Below are positions 43,384-51,765 of a stretch of DNA of 64,000 nucleotides, one piece after another (within the stretch, counting starts at the first letter, position 1; each line of letters begins with the position of its first letter). The notes under the pieces are model-generated. The model had not been told where the DNA came from. It saw only the letters and a list, made by a program, of their open reading frames with translations, and ran no database searches. The translations under genes and the position numbers were made by a program. The stretch comes from Brachybacterium sp. P6-10-X1 (GTDB taxonomy: Bacteria; Actinomycetota; Actinomycetes; Actinomycetales; Dermabacteraceae). The stretch lies in contig NZ_CP017297.1 of assembly GCF_001969445.1 (NCBI RefSeq), positions 1,488,001 through 1,552,000 of the forward strand. The letters are read 5' to 3'.

Positions 43384-43456
43384 CCTCCTCCTGGTCAATC
43401 CTCCTCCTGGCCGGCCTCCTCCTGGTCAGTCCTCCTCCTGGCCGACCTCCTCCTGG
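43384..43456 (-). repeat. Five CCAGGAGGAGG boxes at the end of the FHA-HTH gene
   Basis: On the minus strand CCAGGAGGAGG recurs five times with start spacing alternating 15 and 16 bp. Two boxes encode the acidic protein tail (QEEVGQEED) and three lie after the TGA. Each contains AGGAGG, the anti-Shine-Dalgarno match. Confidence 0.85.
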
Positions 43457-44145
43457 GCCTGGTCCAGCAGCGGCAGGTCCTCGGAGGTGACCAGACGGGA
43501 GAAGACCGCGTGCTCGACCAGGCGTGCCCGCCGATTGCTGGCCAGCTTGCCAGGGCCTCCGCGCAGTCCTCGCACCCCGAGGCGGTCGAGCTTGTCGCAG
43601 ACGTTGTCCAGCTTGCGGTTGAACTTCGTCATCTGCCAGCCGAGTCGCTGGGAGGCCTGGGCCGACGTCGGCACCGAGCTCATACCCGAGCCCTCCCGGG
43701 TCAGCATCCCCTCGGCCAGGGCGAGGACCAGCAGCTTCTGGCTCGGGGTGAGCTGCACCGACCCGACGGTGGTCTCTCCCGCCGGGTCGTCCGGGCCCGC
43801 AGTCCGCGCGAACTCGGGGGATTCGGCGTGGACGGAGAAGTCATAGGTGGTCGGCCCCGCCGTGAAGACGACCTTCGTCTCGTCGAAGACCAGCGGGATG
43901 CGGGCTCCCGGGGCCAACCAGGCCTGCATGGATCCGGAGCCGTCCGTGATCGTCGCCGACAGCCTCGATCCGATGTTGGCCAGCCACCACATCGATTCGA
44001 CCTGCACGATGGTCAGGAACCGGCGGTGCAGGAACGGATTGTCCTCATCGACCGTGAGATCGGCCTCGCGGCCGATGGTCAGCTCCTCCCCCTCCTCCGC
44101 GCGATACCACTCACCGCAGAACTCGACCGAAATCGTCGACGCCAT
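43426..44145 (-). CDS. FHA domain protein with C-terminal winged-helix region
   Basis: Encodes 239 residues. The N-terminal half resembles an FHA domain (ELTIGREADLTV, then NPFLHRRFLTIV) that would read phosphothreonine. The C-terminal half has a helix-turn-helix look: LTPSQKLLVLALAEGML, ASQRLGWQMTKFNRKLDNV and GPGKLASNRRARLVE. A phospho-dependent regulator or adaptor seems likely, with the neighbouring kinase as writer. The tail is acidic and encoded by a minisatellite that also fills the following 40 bp. ATG at 44145 has GGAAAGG-type spacing upstream. DNA binding is inferred, not known. Confidence 0.75.
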   Translation of the reverse strand: MASTISVEFCGEWYRAEEGEELTIGREADLTVDEDNPFLHRRFLTIVQVESMWWLANIGSRLSATITDGSGSMQAWLAPGARIPLVFDETKVVFTAGPTTYDFSVHAESPEFARTAGPDDPAGETTVGSVQLTPSQKLLVLALAEGMLTREGSGMSSVPTSAQASQRLGWQMTKFNRKLDNVCDKLDRLGVRGLRGGPGKLASNRRARLVEHAVFSRLVTSEDLPLLDQAQEEVGQEED

Positions 44146-44226
44146 CGTCTGCCTTTCCCCTCTGTCGTTCCAGCTCGCCAGGTCGAGGCGCGCCGCCCGA
44201 CCCTCCGTTCACGTGCACGGTACCGT

Positions 44227-45861
44227 TCACCCGCCGTCCAGGCAGGCCTCCACCGCTCCGCTCGCGCCCCCGTTCTCGTCGACGGTGACCACCTCGGCGC
44301 AGAGGTCCTCGATCCCCGGGGGGATCTCGAGCACCGTCGAGTTCTGTCCGTACACGTCCTTGCGCCCGGCGAACTTCTCGTAGTTCTCGGGGAGGTCCTT
44401 CCAGTACACCTGGAAGTGGTCGCCCTCCTCGTAATCCGGGGGATACACCCATTCGACCTGTGCCCGCGCCGTGCCGCCGCCCTCCGTCGCGGGCGCGATC
44501 TGCTCGACGCCGACGGAGCCCGGCTTCCCCGGCGGTTCGCGCGGGGCGTCGGGGGTGTTGACCGCGATCGTCGGCCGTTCCTCCTCCTCGGGGGCCACGA
44601 AGTACCGCACTCCGAGGGTCGCTCCCACGCCGACCAGAACGACCAGGATCGCGGCCAGGGTGACGAACGGCCAGGCGGGCGTCCTCGGCGTCTCCTCCTC
44701 CTGCTGCCGCTGCGGTGGCAGCGGCGAGGGACCGGCGGAGGTCCTCGCTCCGGCGGGGCGCAGCTGGGTCGTCTCCCCGGGGGACGAGGATGCCGAGCTC
44801 CCGGGGGCCGGACCGGCCGGGGAGGGAGCCCCGAGAGCCGGGGCGACCCCGGCGAAGGGGTCCAGTCGGCGGTGCTCGCCGTGCCCGGTGGTCCCCGTCT
44901 CCGGGTCGACCGTGGCGACCTTCCGGATCCGGGTGTGCATGTCCATCTCGTCGTCATCGGTGCCGTGCGGCGCGGGGGCGCCGCGGTCGTCGATCACATC
45001 CATCTGGGTGACCGGCAGCGACAGCGCCAGCTCCACCTGCTGCAGGCCGCGGCCGAAGGCGAGCGCGGTGTCGTAGCGCCCGGCGGGGTCCTTCGCCATC
45101 GCGATCGACAGCACCCGGTTCAGCTCCGGGGGCACGTCGGGCCGATCCAGGGGCTCCAGCGGCTCCGCGGCGATACGGTGGATGAGGTCGGAAGCCGTGT
45201 TCCGCTGAGCTCGGCGCTCGAACGGGGTCCTGCCCGCGAGTAGCGAGTACACGGTCGCGGCCAGGGAGAACACGTCGCTGCGCACATCCGCGCGGGGTGG
45301 ATCGGCGAAGAATTCCGGGGGCGACCAGGGAATGGACATGCCCTGGGAGTCCTCGACGTCGTGGCCCTTGGCGGTGGCGATGGAGATCCCGAAATCGGTC
45401 AGCGCGGGGCGGCTGTAATCGGTGACCAGGATGTTGGCCGGTTTGATGTCGCGGTGGAGGATGCCCGCACGATGCGCGGTCTCGACGGCTCCGGCGATCT
45501 GGACACCGACCCGCAGCGCCTCGGCCACGGTGATCCGCTCCTTGCGGAAGCGCACTCCGTAGTTCGGCCGCGGGCAGTACTCCATGACGATGTACGGGCG
45601 GTGGTCGTCGGAGACCTCGGCCTGGTGGATCGTGACGATCGACGGGTGGGTCGACATCTGCGCCATGACATTGGCCTCGGCGTCGAACTGCCGGCGCACC
45701 GACTCGTCCAGCACGTTCGAGAGCAGGACCTTGATCGCGACCTGGCGCTGGGGACGCGCCTGACGGTAGAGGAAGACATCGGCGAACCCGCCCGAGCCGA
45801 GCATCTGCTCGTACTCGTAGCCGGGGAGCTGTGGCGGCGGTGAGGGCGGTCTGCTGCTCAT
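44227..45861 (-). CDS. Membrane Ser/Thr protein kinase
   Basis: Encodes 544 residues. Kinase domain residues about 15-280: glycine loop LGSGGFADVF, Lys44 in VAIKVLL, HRDIKPANIL (136-145), DFG (156-158), then PPE in place of APE. A Pro/Ser-rich juxtamembrane segment of about 100 residues follows, then one membrane helix (about 397-419) and an outside domain of about 125 residues ending with two cysteines; it looks FN3-like (WVYPPDYEEGDHFQVYW). No PASTA repeats, so it is not a PknB/StkP-type peptidoglycan sensor. Start overlaps the FHA gene stop by 4 bp. Equivalent of pkb2 in bifidobacterial PFNA clusters. Confidence 0.9.
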   Translation of the reverse strand: MSSRPPSPPPQLPGYEYEQMLGSGGFADVFLYRQARPQRQVAIKVLLSNVLDESVRRQFDAEANVMAQMSTHPSIVTIHQAEVSDDHRPYIVMEYCPRPNYGVRFRKERITVAEALRVGVQIAGAVETAHRAGILHRDIKPANILVTDYSRPALTDFGISIATAKGHDVEDSQGMSIPWSPPEFFADPPRADVRSDVFSLAATVYSLLAGRTPFERRAQRNTASDLIHRIAAEPLEPLDRPDVPPELNRVLSIAMAKDPAGRYDTALAFGRGLQQVELALSLPVTQMDVIDDRGAPAPHGTDDDEMDMHTRIRKVATVDPETGTTGHGEHRRLDPFAGVAPALGAPSPAGPAPGSSASSSPGETTQLRPAGARTSAGPSPLPPQRQQEEETPRTPAWPFVTLAAILVVLVGVGATLGVRYFVAPEEEERPTIAVNTPDAPREPPGKPGSVGVEQIAPATEGGGTARAQVEWVYPPDYEEGDHFQVYWKDLPENYEKFAGRKDVYGQNSTVLEIPPGIEDLCAEVVTVDENGGASGAVEACLDGG

Positions 45862-48773
45862 GCCCGCTCCCTCATCCGCAGGTGGACGCCGTCGCCGAGG
45901 TCGAGGACGTCTCCCTCGTGCAGCACCACGCCCTCCCGGGGACGCAGCCGCAGCGGGTCGGCGCCCTCCCGGTACAGCGTGGTGCCGTTGGTGGTGCCCA
46001 GGTCGAGCGCGACCACGTGCCAGCCCTCGAGCCGCAGTTCGAGGTGCGAGCGGGAGATGTCCTGCTGCGGGCTCGGCACGGTGACCAGCTGCGGGACGTC
46101 GTGCACGCTGACGCGGGAGGCTCGGGGCCGACGCCCGACGATCGCGGAGCGGTCCAGCACGAACCGGTCCCCGGTGGAGAGCTCGATGGCACCCAGCGGT
46201 GGCCGGGCGACCGTGCGGGGCGTGCCGTGGAGCGGGGTGCCGCAGGCGCGACAGATCGAGCGCTCCGGGGAGTTCGCGTGTCCCTGCGGGCAGACCAGAC
46301 CCGACAGGGCGACCGCCCCCGTGGGGGGCTGGCCGACGCCGGAGGCCGAGGACGCGAAGGGGGCCGCGGGGTCGCCGGACGACGGCGCACCGGCCGGCCG
46401 GCCGGGTGCACCGGCCGGCCGGCCGGGTGGGCCGGACGGCGGGGAAGGCGGGCCGGACGGTGGGGCCGGGGGGCCGGAGGGCGCGACGGGATGCGGGGCG
46501 TTCGCGTGACGGTCCCCGGCCGCCCCGGGATCCGACGGTGGGGCGCCGTGCTGGGGCGCGGAACCTGCCGGGCCCGGGTGCCCGATCTGTTGACCGGCGT
46601 ACCCGCTGCCCCTCTGCTCTCCGGAGGGCTGCGGGCCTGGGTGCGGACCCTGGTGCTGGTGTCCGTACGGCTGCTGGCCGTACGGCTGCTGACTGTACGA
46701 CTGCTGGTCGTACCGCTGCGGAGCCGCGGACGGCTGCTCGCCGGGCTGCGGTGCCGGAGGACGGTCGGCCATGTGCACCTGCGGATAGGCGGGCGCGGGG
46801 TGCTGGGGCTCCGCCGCCCGGCGCGCGGCCGTCTGTGCGATCTCCGGGGCCTTGCGACCGACGCCGGGCACCCAGTCGATGAAATCGCCTCCCGAAGATG
46901 CTGACGCCGACGCTGGCGCCGGCGCGTCCGGCACCGCGGCAGCACCTTCGCTCTGCACCTCCTCCGGCTCGGCGCCCGGCGGTGCGGCGACGTCCTCGGC
47001 GGGCGTGCCCGGGGCATCGTCCTCGGCGAGGTCGTCGTCCTCGGCGGGCCGCACCGCGGCGTCCTCGATCCGCCGGAAGACGGTCTTGCCGAACAGGTCG
47101 TCGTAGGCACCGGTGTTGTCCAGCTCGGTGGGTGCGGACCCGGCCGATGGATCGGCGCGACGCGGGCGCGGGGTGCGCCCCGGCTCGCCGCAATCGACCT
47201 GCTCGCCGTCGTCGACCGGGGCGATCTGGGTGACCGGAGCACCGGATCCCTCGGCCTCCTCCGTCTCGGGCTCTGCCTCGTCCTCGAGCGGAGCGACCTG
47301 GGTGTCCGAGGACACGACCTCCTCGTCCTCCTCGGGCGGTGCGGGAGTGGGGATCGAGGGCGGCGGAGTCGGTGCAGCAGGCGGCGTCGGCGAGGCCTCA
47401 GGGGTGGGCGATTCTTCCAGGGCGGGCGATGCCGGCCCGGCCGAAGCCTCCGACGGCGCCCCGGGGGCGCTCTCGATGCTCGCAGCGGGCTCCGGAGCCG
47501 GGGCGGCGCTCGCAGCGGGCTGCTTCACAGGCGCGTCCGCCGGGTCCTCGGGAGGTGTCGTCGCGGGGGCACCGGCAGGTTCCGTCGCCGGGTGCGCCTG
47601 ACCGGGTCGCTTGCGGTCGAACAGCGAGGTGCTCACCAGTCGTCGGCGAGGAGGTTCCGATGCCGTCGGGACAGGCGCAGCCCCTGTGGCCTGCCCCGCG
47701 GCAACCGGTTCGGCGGCAGGGCGCGCGCCGGGCCCGGCGGGACCGTCGCCGGATTCCGAGTCATCGGCGGCCGGTGTGGCTGACGCGGCAGACACAGCCG
47801 GCGCATCCGCCGAGGCCGTCGAGGCGGCGGGCTCGGATGCGGGTGTGGCGGGATCCGGTGCGGACGCGGCGGGCTCACGTGCTGGAGCGGCTGCGGCGGG
47901 CGACAGCTCGGACGGTGTCGCGGGCGCAGGTGCCTGCTCGGACGGCGGCGACGGCTCGGGAGCGGCAGCCGGGGCCGCCGGGGTCGACTCGGCGAAGAGT
48001 CCGTCGAACATGTTGGGTCCGTCGGAGGCGGGCTCCGGGGTCGCGGCGCGGGAGGACCCACCTCGGGAGATCGACGGGGGCATCTCCCCCGGTTTCCGGT
48101 CCGCGAGCTTCGGCGTGCGACGGGACGAGGAGCTCGATGAGGAGGACGTGCCGGTCGAGGGCCGGGGCGCCGGAGCGGGCCTGTTGGCGCGTCGCTCGGC
48201 GGCCTCCGGGTCCTCGATGGATCTGCCGTCCTCCTCGACCTGCGCGACGAGGGCTGCACGGGCGTCCTCGTCCATCTCCGCGGGATCGATCACCATCTGC
48301 ACGAAACCCCGCACCCGGGCGATGCCGGAGGAGACGCGCGGGGCCCCCACGGGCTCCTCGGCAGGCAGATCGCCGAACGCGATGCGGTGCACGCCCTCGA
48401 GAGTCGTCAGGACGAACGGTTCGTCGTCGGTCCCGGCGACCTGCTGGGAGCCCTCCGCGGTATAGACCGCGAGCGGGGTCTTTCCTTTCACCCCGAGGGT
48501 GGCGGTGGTGCCGTCGACGATGGCGAACAGGATCGCGGCAAGGTCATCGACCCCGTCGAGGCCGGACTTCTCGACCAGCGCGTCGAGGAGATCCGCGGCG
48601 GGAGGAGCGTCGCCCAGCACGGTCCAGGCGGCCTCGATGACCTCCTTGCGCGTGCCGGGCACCAGGACCGCCCAACCCGCCTCCCGGACGACGAGCGTGG
48701 CGGGGCCCTGCTGGGTCCAGGTGCCGAGTCCGAGCAGGGGGGCCGGAGCGGTCGCCTCTGTCTCCTCGGTCAT
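45858..48773 (-). CDS. Long disordered protein with zinc ribbon and C-terminal FHA domain
   Basis: Encodes 971 residues. Residues 1-150 form a globular domain of unknown family (starts LLGLGTWTQQGPATLVV). About 680 residues rich in Pro, Ala, Glu and Ser follow, with acidic patches and a Gln/Tyr/Pro stretch near 715-735. Then a two-pair zinc ribbon (CPQGHANSPERSICRAC) and an FHA domain (IVGRRPRASRV, DISRSHLEL, DLGTTNGTTL). Probably a phosphorylated scaffold recognised by, or recognising, cluster kinase targets. It overlaps the PP2C and kinase genes by 4 bp at each end. High Pro/Ala content creates many long shadow frames here. Confidence 0.82.
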   Translation of the reverse strand: MTEETEATAPAPLLGLGTWTQQGPATLVVREAGWAVLVPGTRKEVIEAAWTVLGDAPPAADLLDALVEKSGLDGVDDLAAILFAIVDGTTATLGVKGKTPLAVYTAEGSQQVAGTDDEPFVLTTLEGVHRIAFGDLPAEEPVGAPRVSSGIARVRGFVQMVIDPAEMDEDARAALVAQVEEDGRSIEDPEAAERRANRPAPAPRPSTGTSSSSSSSSRRTPKLADRKPGEMPPSISRGGSSRAATPEPASDGPNMFDGLFAESTPAAPAAAPEPSPPSEQAPAPATPSELSPAAAAPAREPAASAPDPATPASEPAASTASADAPAVSAASATPAADDSESGDGPAGPGARPAAEPVAAGQATGAAPVPTASEPPRRRLVSTSLFDRKRPGQAHPATEPAGAPATTPPEDPADAPVKQPAASAAPAPEPAASIESAPGAPSEASAGPASPALEESPTPEASPTPPAAPTPPPSIPTPAPPEEDEEVVSSDTQVAPLEDEAEPETEEAEGSGAPVTQIAPVDDGEQVDCGEPGRTPRPRRADPSAGSAPTELDNTGAYDDLFGKTVFRRIEDAAVRPAEDDDLAEDDAPGTPAEDVAAPPGAEPEEVQSEGAAAVPDAPAPASASASSGGDFIDWVPGVGRKAPEIAQTAARRAAEPQHPAPAYPQVHMADRPPAPQPGEQPSAAPQRYDQQSYSQQPYGQQPYGHQHQGPHPGPQPSGEQRGSGYAGQQIGHPGPAGSAPQHGAPPSDPGAAGDRHANAPHPVAPSGPPAPPSGPPSPPSGPPGRPAGAPGRPAGAPSSGDPAAPFASSASGVGQPPTGAVALSGLVCPQGHANSPERSICRACGTPLHGTPRTVARPPLGAIELSTGDRFVLDRSAIVGRRPRASRVSVHDVPQLVTVPSPQQDISRSHLELRLEGWHVVALDLGTTNGTTLYREGADPLRLRPREGVVLHEGDVLDLGDGVHLRMRERA

Positions 48774-49651
48774 CGACCGCTGCCTCCGGTCTCGGGGATC
48801 GCCCGGGGCAGGGTGTCCTCGTCGATCTCGAACTCTTCGTCCGCGGAGTCGGCGCTGCTGCCGGCGGTGTCCTCGGAGGCCAGGGACAGGCCGATCACCT
48901 CGACCGCTTCGACGACGACGACGCTGACGTTGTCGCGGCCGCCGCCGTCCAGGGCCAGGCGCACCAGGTCCTCGCTGAGGGTCCGCACGTCGGCGGGTCC
49001 GCGCAGCGTGCGCTCGATGGTCGAGTCGTCGACCTCGCCGGTGAGTCCGTCGGAGCAGATCAGCATCCGGTCGCCGACCTCGGCGGGGATGAGCCAGTAA
49101 TCGGGATCGGACTCCGGGCCGGCGCCGAGCGCGCGGGTGACCATGTGCCGATACGGGTGCACACGGGCTTCCTCGAGGGTGAGCTCGCCCCGGTCCATGA
49201 GCTCCTGGACCACGGAGTGATCGACGCTGACCTGCTCGAAGATGTCGCCCGAGAGGCGGTACACCCGGGAGTCGCCGAGATTGAGCACCACCCAGTAGCC
49301 GATGCCGTCCAGGACCATCGTGGCGACTGCAGAGACCGTGGTGCCCGCGCCCAGGGTGGACTCTCCCCCGAGCTCGCCGATCCGGTCCGCGGCGCTGCTC
49401 AGCGCCTCACCGAGCTGCTCGACGGTGACGTTCTCCTGGATCGTGAGCTTCTCGAACTCCTCGACCGCGATGGCGCTGGCGACCTCGCCGGCGTTGTGGC
49501 CCCCCATGCCGTCGGCGACCAGGTAGATCGGGGAAGCGTTGAGGATGCTGTCCTCGTTGGTCCCCCGCACGTGCCCGACGTGTGTCGCCGAGGCGGAGAC
49601 GACGCGGATCGTTCCGTGGACATCGGGGTCGGACAGGGACCGCTCGATCAC
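48770..49651 (-). CDS. PP2C family Ser/Thr phosphatase
   Basis: Encodes 293 residues. Metal-binding motifs GHVRGTNEDS, LVADGMGGHNAGEVAS, ICSDGLTGEV and GGRDNVSVVVV are complete, so an active Mn/Mg-dependent phosphatase is expected. It should reverse the action of the kinase encoded two genes downstream. No membrane helix, unlike PstP of mycobacteria; the last 45 residues are acidic and disordered. 4-bp overlaps on both sides place it in the same operon. Corresponds to prpC near PFNA clusters. Confidence 0.93.
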   Translation of the reverse strand: MIERSLSDPDVHGTIRVVSASATHVGHVRGTNEDSILNASPIYLVADGMGGHNAGEVASAIAVEEFEKLTIQENVTVEQLGEALSSAADRIGELGGESTLGAGTTVSAVATMVLDGIGYWVVLNLGDSRVYRLSGDIFEQVSVDHSVVQELMDRGELTLEEARVHPYRHMVTRALGAGPESDPDYWLIPAEVGDRMLICSDGLTGEVDDSTIERTLRGPADVRTLSEDLVRLALDGGGRDNVSVVVVEAVEVIGLSLASEDTAGSSADSADEEFEIDEDTLPRAIPETGGSGR

Positions 49652-51765
49652 TGCTCCCTCTCCACCGACAGCGTCCGGTCACCCAGGGTGACCTGCGCAC
49701 CGGACGGCAGCACCGTCGGCGAGTTCGGAACCAGGCTCTCGCGCGAGCCATCCTCCCGCACGACGCTCGAGCCGTTGGTCGACCCGAGGTCGGTGACGAC
49801 GACGGCCTCGGCGGTGCCATCGATGCGCAGATGCGTCTTGGAGACCGAACGGGTGTCGTCCTTGAGCACGAACAGCAGGTCCTGGCCGTCCGAGGCGGGA
49901 TTGCGACCGATCACCACGGCCCTGTCCACCACGCGATCTGTGCCGTCGTCGGCCGTCAGGCGCAGCGTCTTGACCGGAGGCATCTGCACCGCGGAGACCC
50001 GCGTCTGCTCCAGATCCTCGAGCGATTCATCGGGAACGGTCAGCCGGGTCTGCTCGTCCACGGCGTCGTCGGCTCCGCCCCAGGCATCACCGGTGAGCTC
50101 GTTCGGTGCTCCTGGGCCGGTCGACGGGGCCCCCGGCCGTCCCTCCGCGGGCGCGGTCGGGCCGGGCTCGGCCGACGCACCGGGCGCCTGGTAGCCGGGC
50201 GCCTGGTAGGGAGACTGCTGGGCCGGCTCGCCGAACGACGGGGCCGGCGGCTGTGGGACCTGGCCCGGGTACGGCTGCGGGGCCGGATCACCGGAGGACG
50301 ACGCAGGCGGCCGCCCGGCCCCCGACGCAGGACCCCAGGGCTCCTGCTGAGCGGACCGGTCCGGCGCGGAAGCGTTCTGGTCCTGGCCCCACGACGACTG
50401 CTGTCCCCACTGCGGATCGGGCTGACCCCACGTGCCCTCCGGCTGGTCCTGCGCGGGAGGCTGGCCCCACTGCACCTCCGGCTGGTCCTGCGGTCGGGGC
50501 GGCGAGTCCCACGACTGCTGGATGGCCGGTTCGGCCGAGGGAGGCGCCCACGCACTCCCGGAATCCTGCGCGGACGGCGCGGAGGGCTCCCGTGCCGGGG
50601 CGGAGGGCTCCTGTGCCGGGGCCGACGGGGCCGAGGACCAGGGCGAGGCGCTGATCGGTGCGTCGGCGGCCGAGGAGCTGCTCGGGTCCGACGGAGCGTA
50701 CTGGCCGGCCTCGGTCGAGGCTCCGGCGCCCCACCCGCCGTCGGCCGGTTGCCCGGACGGAGCGTCGCCGCTGTCGCGCCACGCGGCGCCTGGTTCGGAC
50801 AGGAGGTTCTCGTGGGCGCTCACGGCCACCGAGGACTCGCCCAGGTAGTGATCGTTGCTCGCGCGCTCGAAGGTGTCGCGACGAGGGACGAACGGGTTGC
50901 GGCCGTCCTTGACGTCGACGACGACGGAATCGATCGCCCGGTCGTGGAAGCCTCGCAGGATCTTCCTCGGGTCGATGAAGATCGACAGCGCCATCAGCCA
51001 CGGGATGATGCCGTACAGCACCCAGCGGCCCAGAGCCCGCAGGAACCCGATGCCGCCGCCGGCACTGGTCCGGGTGATGCGTAGCCCCATGATCAGCTTG
51101 CCGAGGGTGAACCCCTTGGAACCGGACAGCCAGATCATCAGGATCGAGTACGCCAGCGGCAGGGCGACGCCCACGCCGAGCAGGATGTAGGGCAGCACGG
51201 CGCCGGGATCCTGCACCAGCAGGACGATGCCGATCGCCAGCGGGATCGTGGTCAGGCTCGCGATGACGCCGTCGATCAGGGCCGCCACCAGGCGCTTGAG
51301 CGGGGAGGCCGGCGTGCAGCCGTCCAGCGGCGGCTCCATCTGCGTCCCCTGCTCGGGACCGGGCCCCGCGGCGTCCGGGCTCCATGCGGGGGCGGGCGCT
51401 GAGACCGGTGATCCGGGCCCGCCGGGCCGGTCCGCCGAGGCTCCGGGACCGCTGGGGTTCATCGGTGGCTGAGTGACCATCACCTGATCGTACTGTTCCC
51501 GGGAGCGCAACGTCGTCGCTCCGGGCTCCTTCGGCGTCAGTGACTCCCGGGAGATCAGCTCGATGCCCGCGTCGTCCTCCTCGTCCTGCTCTTGCCTCCC
51601 CAGGTCACGGGACCGGGCCTTCGGAGGCGTCGACCAGGCTCCGGGCGCATCCGTGGCGCGGCGCTCGTACGGCGAGGCCTGGTAGCGCGCACCGCACTCA
51701 CCGCAGATGACGGCCCCTTCGGTCAGCAGCGTCCCGCAGGTGCTGCAGTATCGCGTCCGGCTCAT
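49648..51765 (-). CDS. Zinc-ribbon, RDD membrane domain and FHA protein
   Basis: Encodes 705 residues. N-terminal zinc ribbon CSTCGTLLTEGAVICGEC (Cys 7, 10, 21, 24), a linker of about 110 residues, an RDD membrane domain with several helices (from LKRLVAALIDGVIAS to DRAIDSVVVDVKDGRNP), a long Gln/Pro/Ser-rich segment with WGQ-type repeats, and a C-terminal FHA domain (AVVIGRNPASDG, SVSKTHLRID, DLGSTNGSSV). It probably recruits phosphoproteins to the membrane. ATG at 51765 shares one base with the upstream stop. An extended frame to 51975 lacks support. Confidence 0.83.
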   Translation of the reverse strand: MSRTRYCSTCGTLLTEGAVICGECGARYQASPYERRATDAPGAWSTPPKARSRDLGRQEQDEEDDAGIELISRESLTPKEPGATTLRSREQYDQVMVTQPPMNPSGPGASADRPGGPGSPVSAPAPAWSPDAAGPGPEQGTQMEPPLDGCTPASPLKRLVAALIDGVIASLTTIPLAIGIVLLVQDPGAVLPYILLGVGVALPLAYSILMIWLSGSKGFTLGKLIMGLRITRTSAGGGIGFLRALGRWVLYGIIPWLMALSIFIDPRKILRGFHDRAIDSVVVDVKDGRNPFVPRRDTFERASNDHYLGESSVAVSAHENLLSEPGAAWRDSGDAPSGQPADGGWGAGASTEAGQYAPSDPSSSSAADAPISASPWSSAPSAPAQEPSAPAREPSAPSAQDSGSAWAPPSAEPAIQQSWDSPPRPQDQPEVQWGQPPAQDQPEGTWGQPDPQWGQQSSWGQDQNASAPDRSAQQEPWGPASGAGRPPASSSGDPAPQPYPGQVPQPPAPSFGEPAQQSPYQAPGYQAPGASAEPGPTAPAEGRPGAPSTGPGAPNELTGDAWGGADDAVDEQTRLTVPDESLEDLEQTRVSAVQMPPVKTLRLTADDGTDRVVDRAVVIGRNPASDGQDLLFVLKDDTRSVSKTHLRIDGTAEAVVVTDLGSTNGSSVVREDGSRESLVPNSPTVLPSGAQVTLGDRTLSVEREQ

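Noticed and set aside
40680..43490. 936-codon plus-strand frame opposite the T7SS ATPase
   Set aside because: Antisense shadow of the ATPase gene; no motifs and covers two unrelated gene boundaries.
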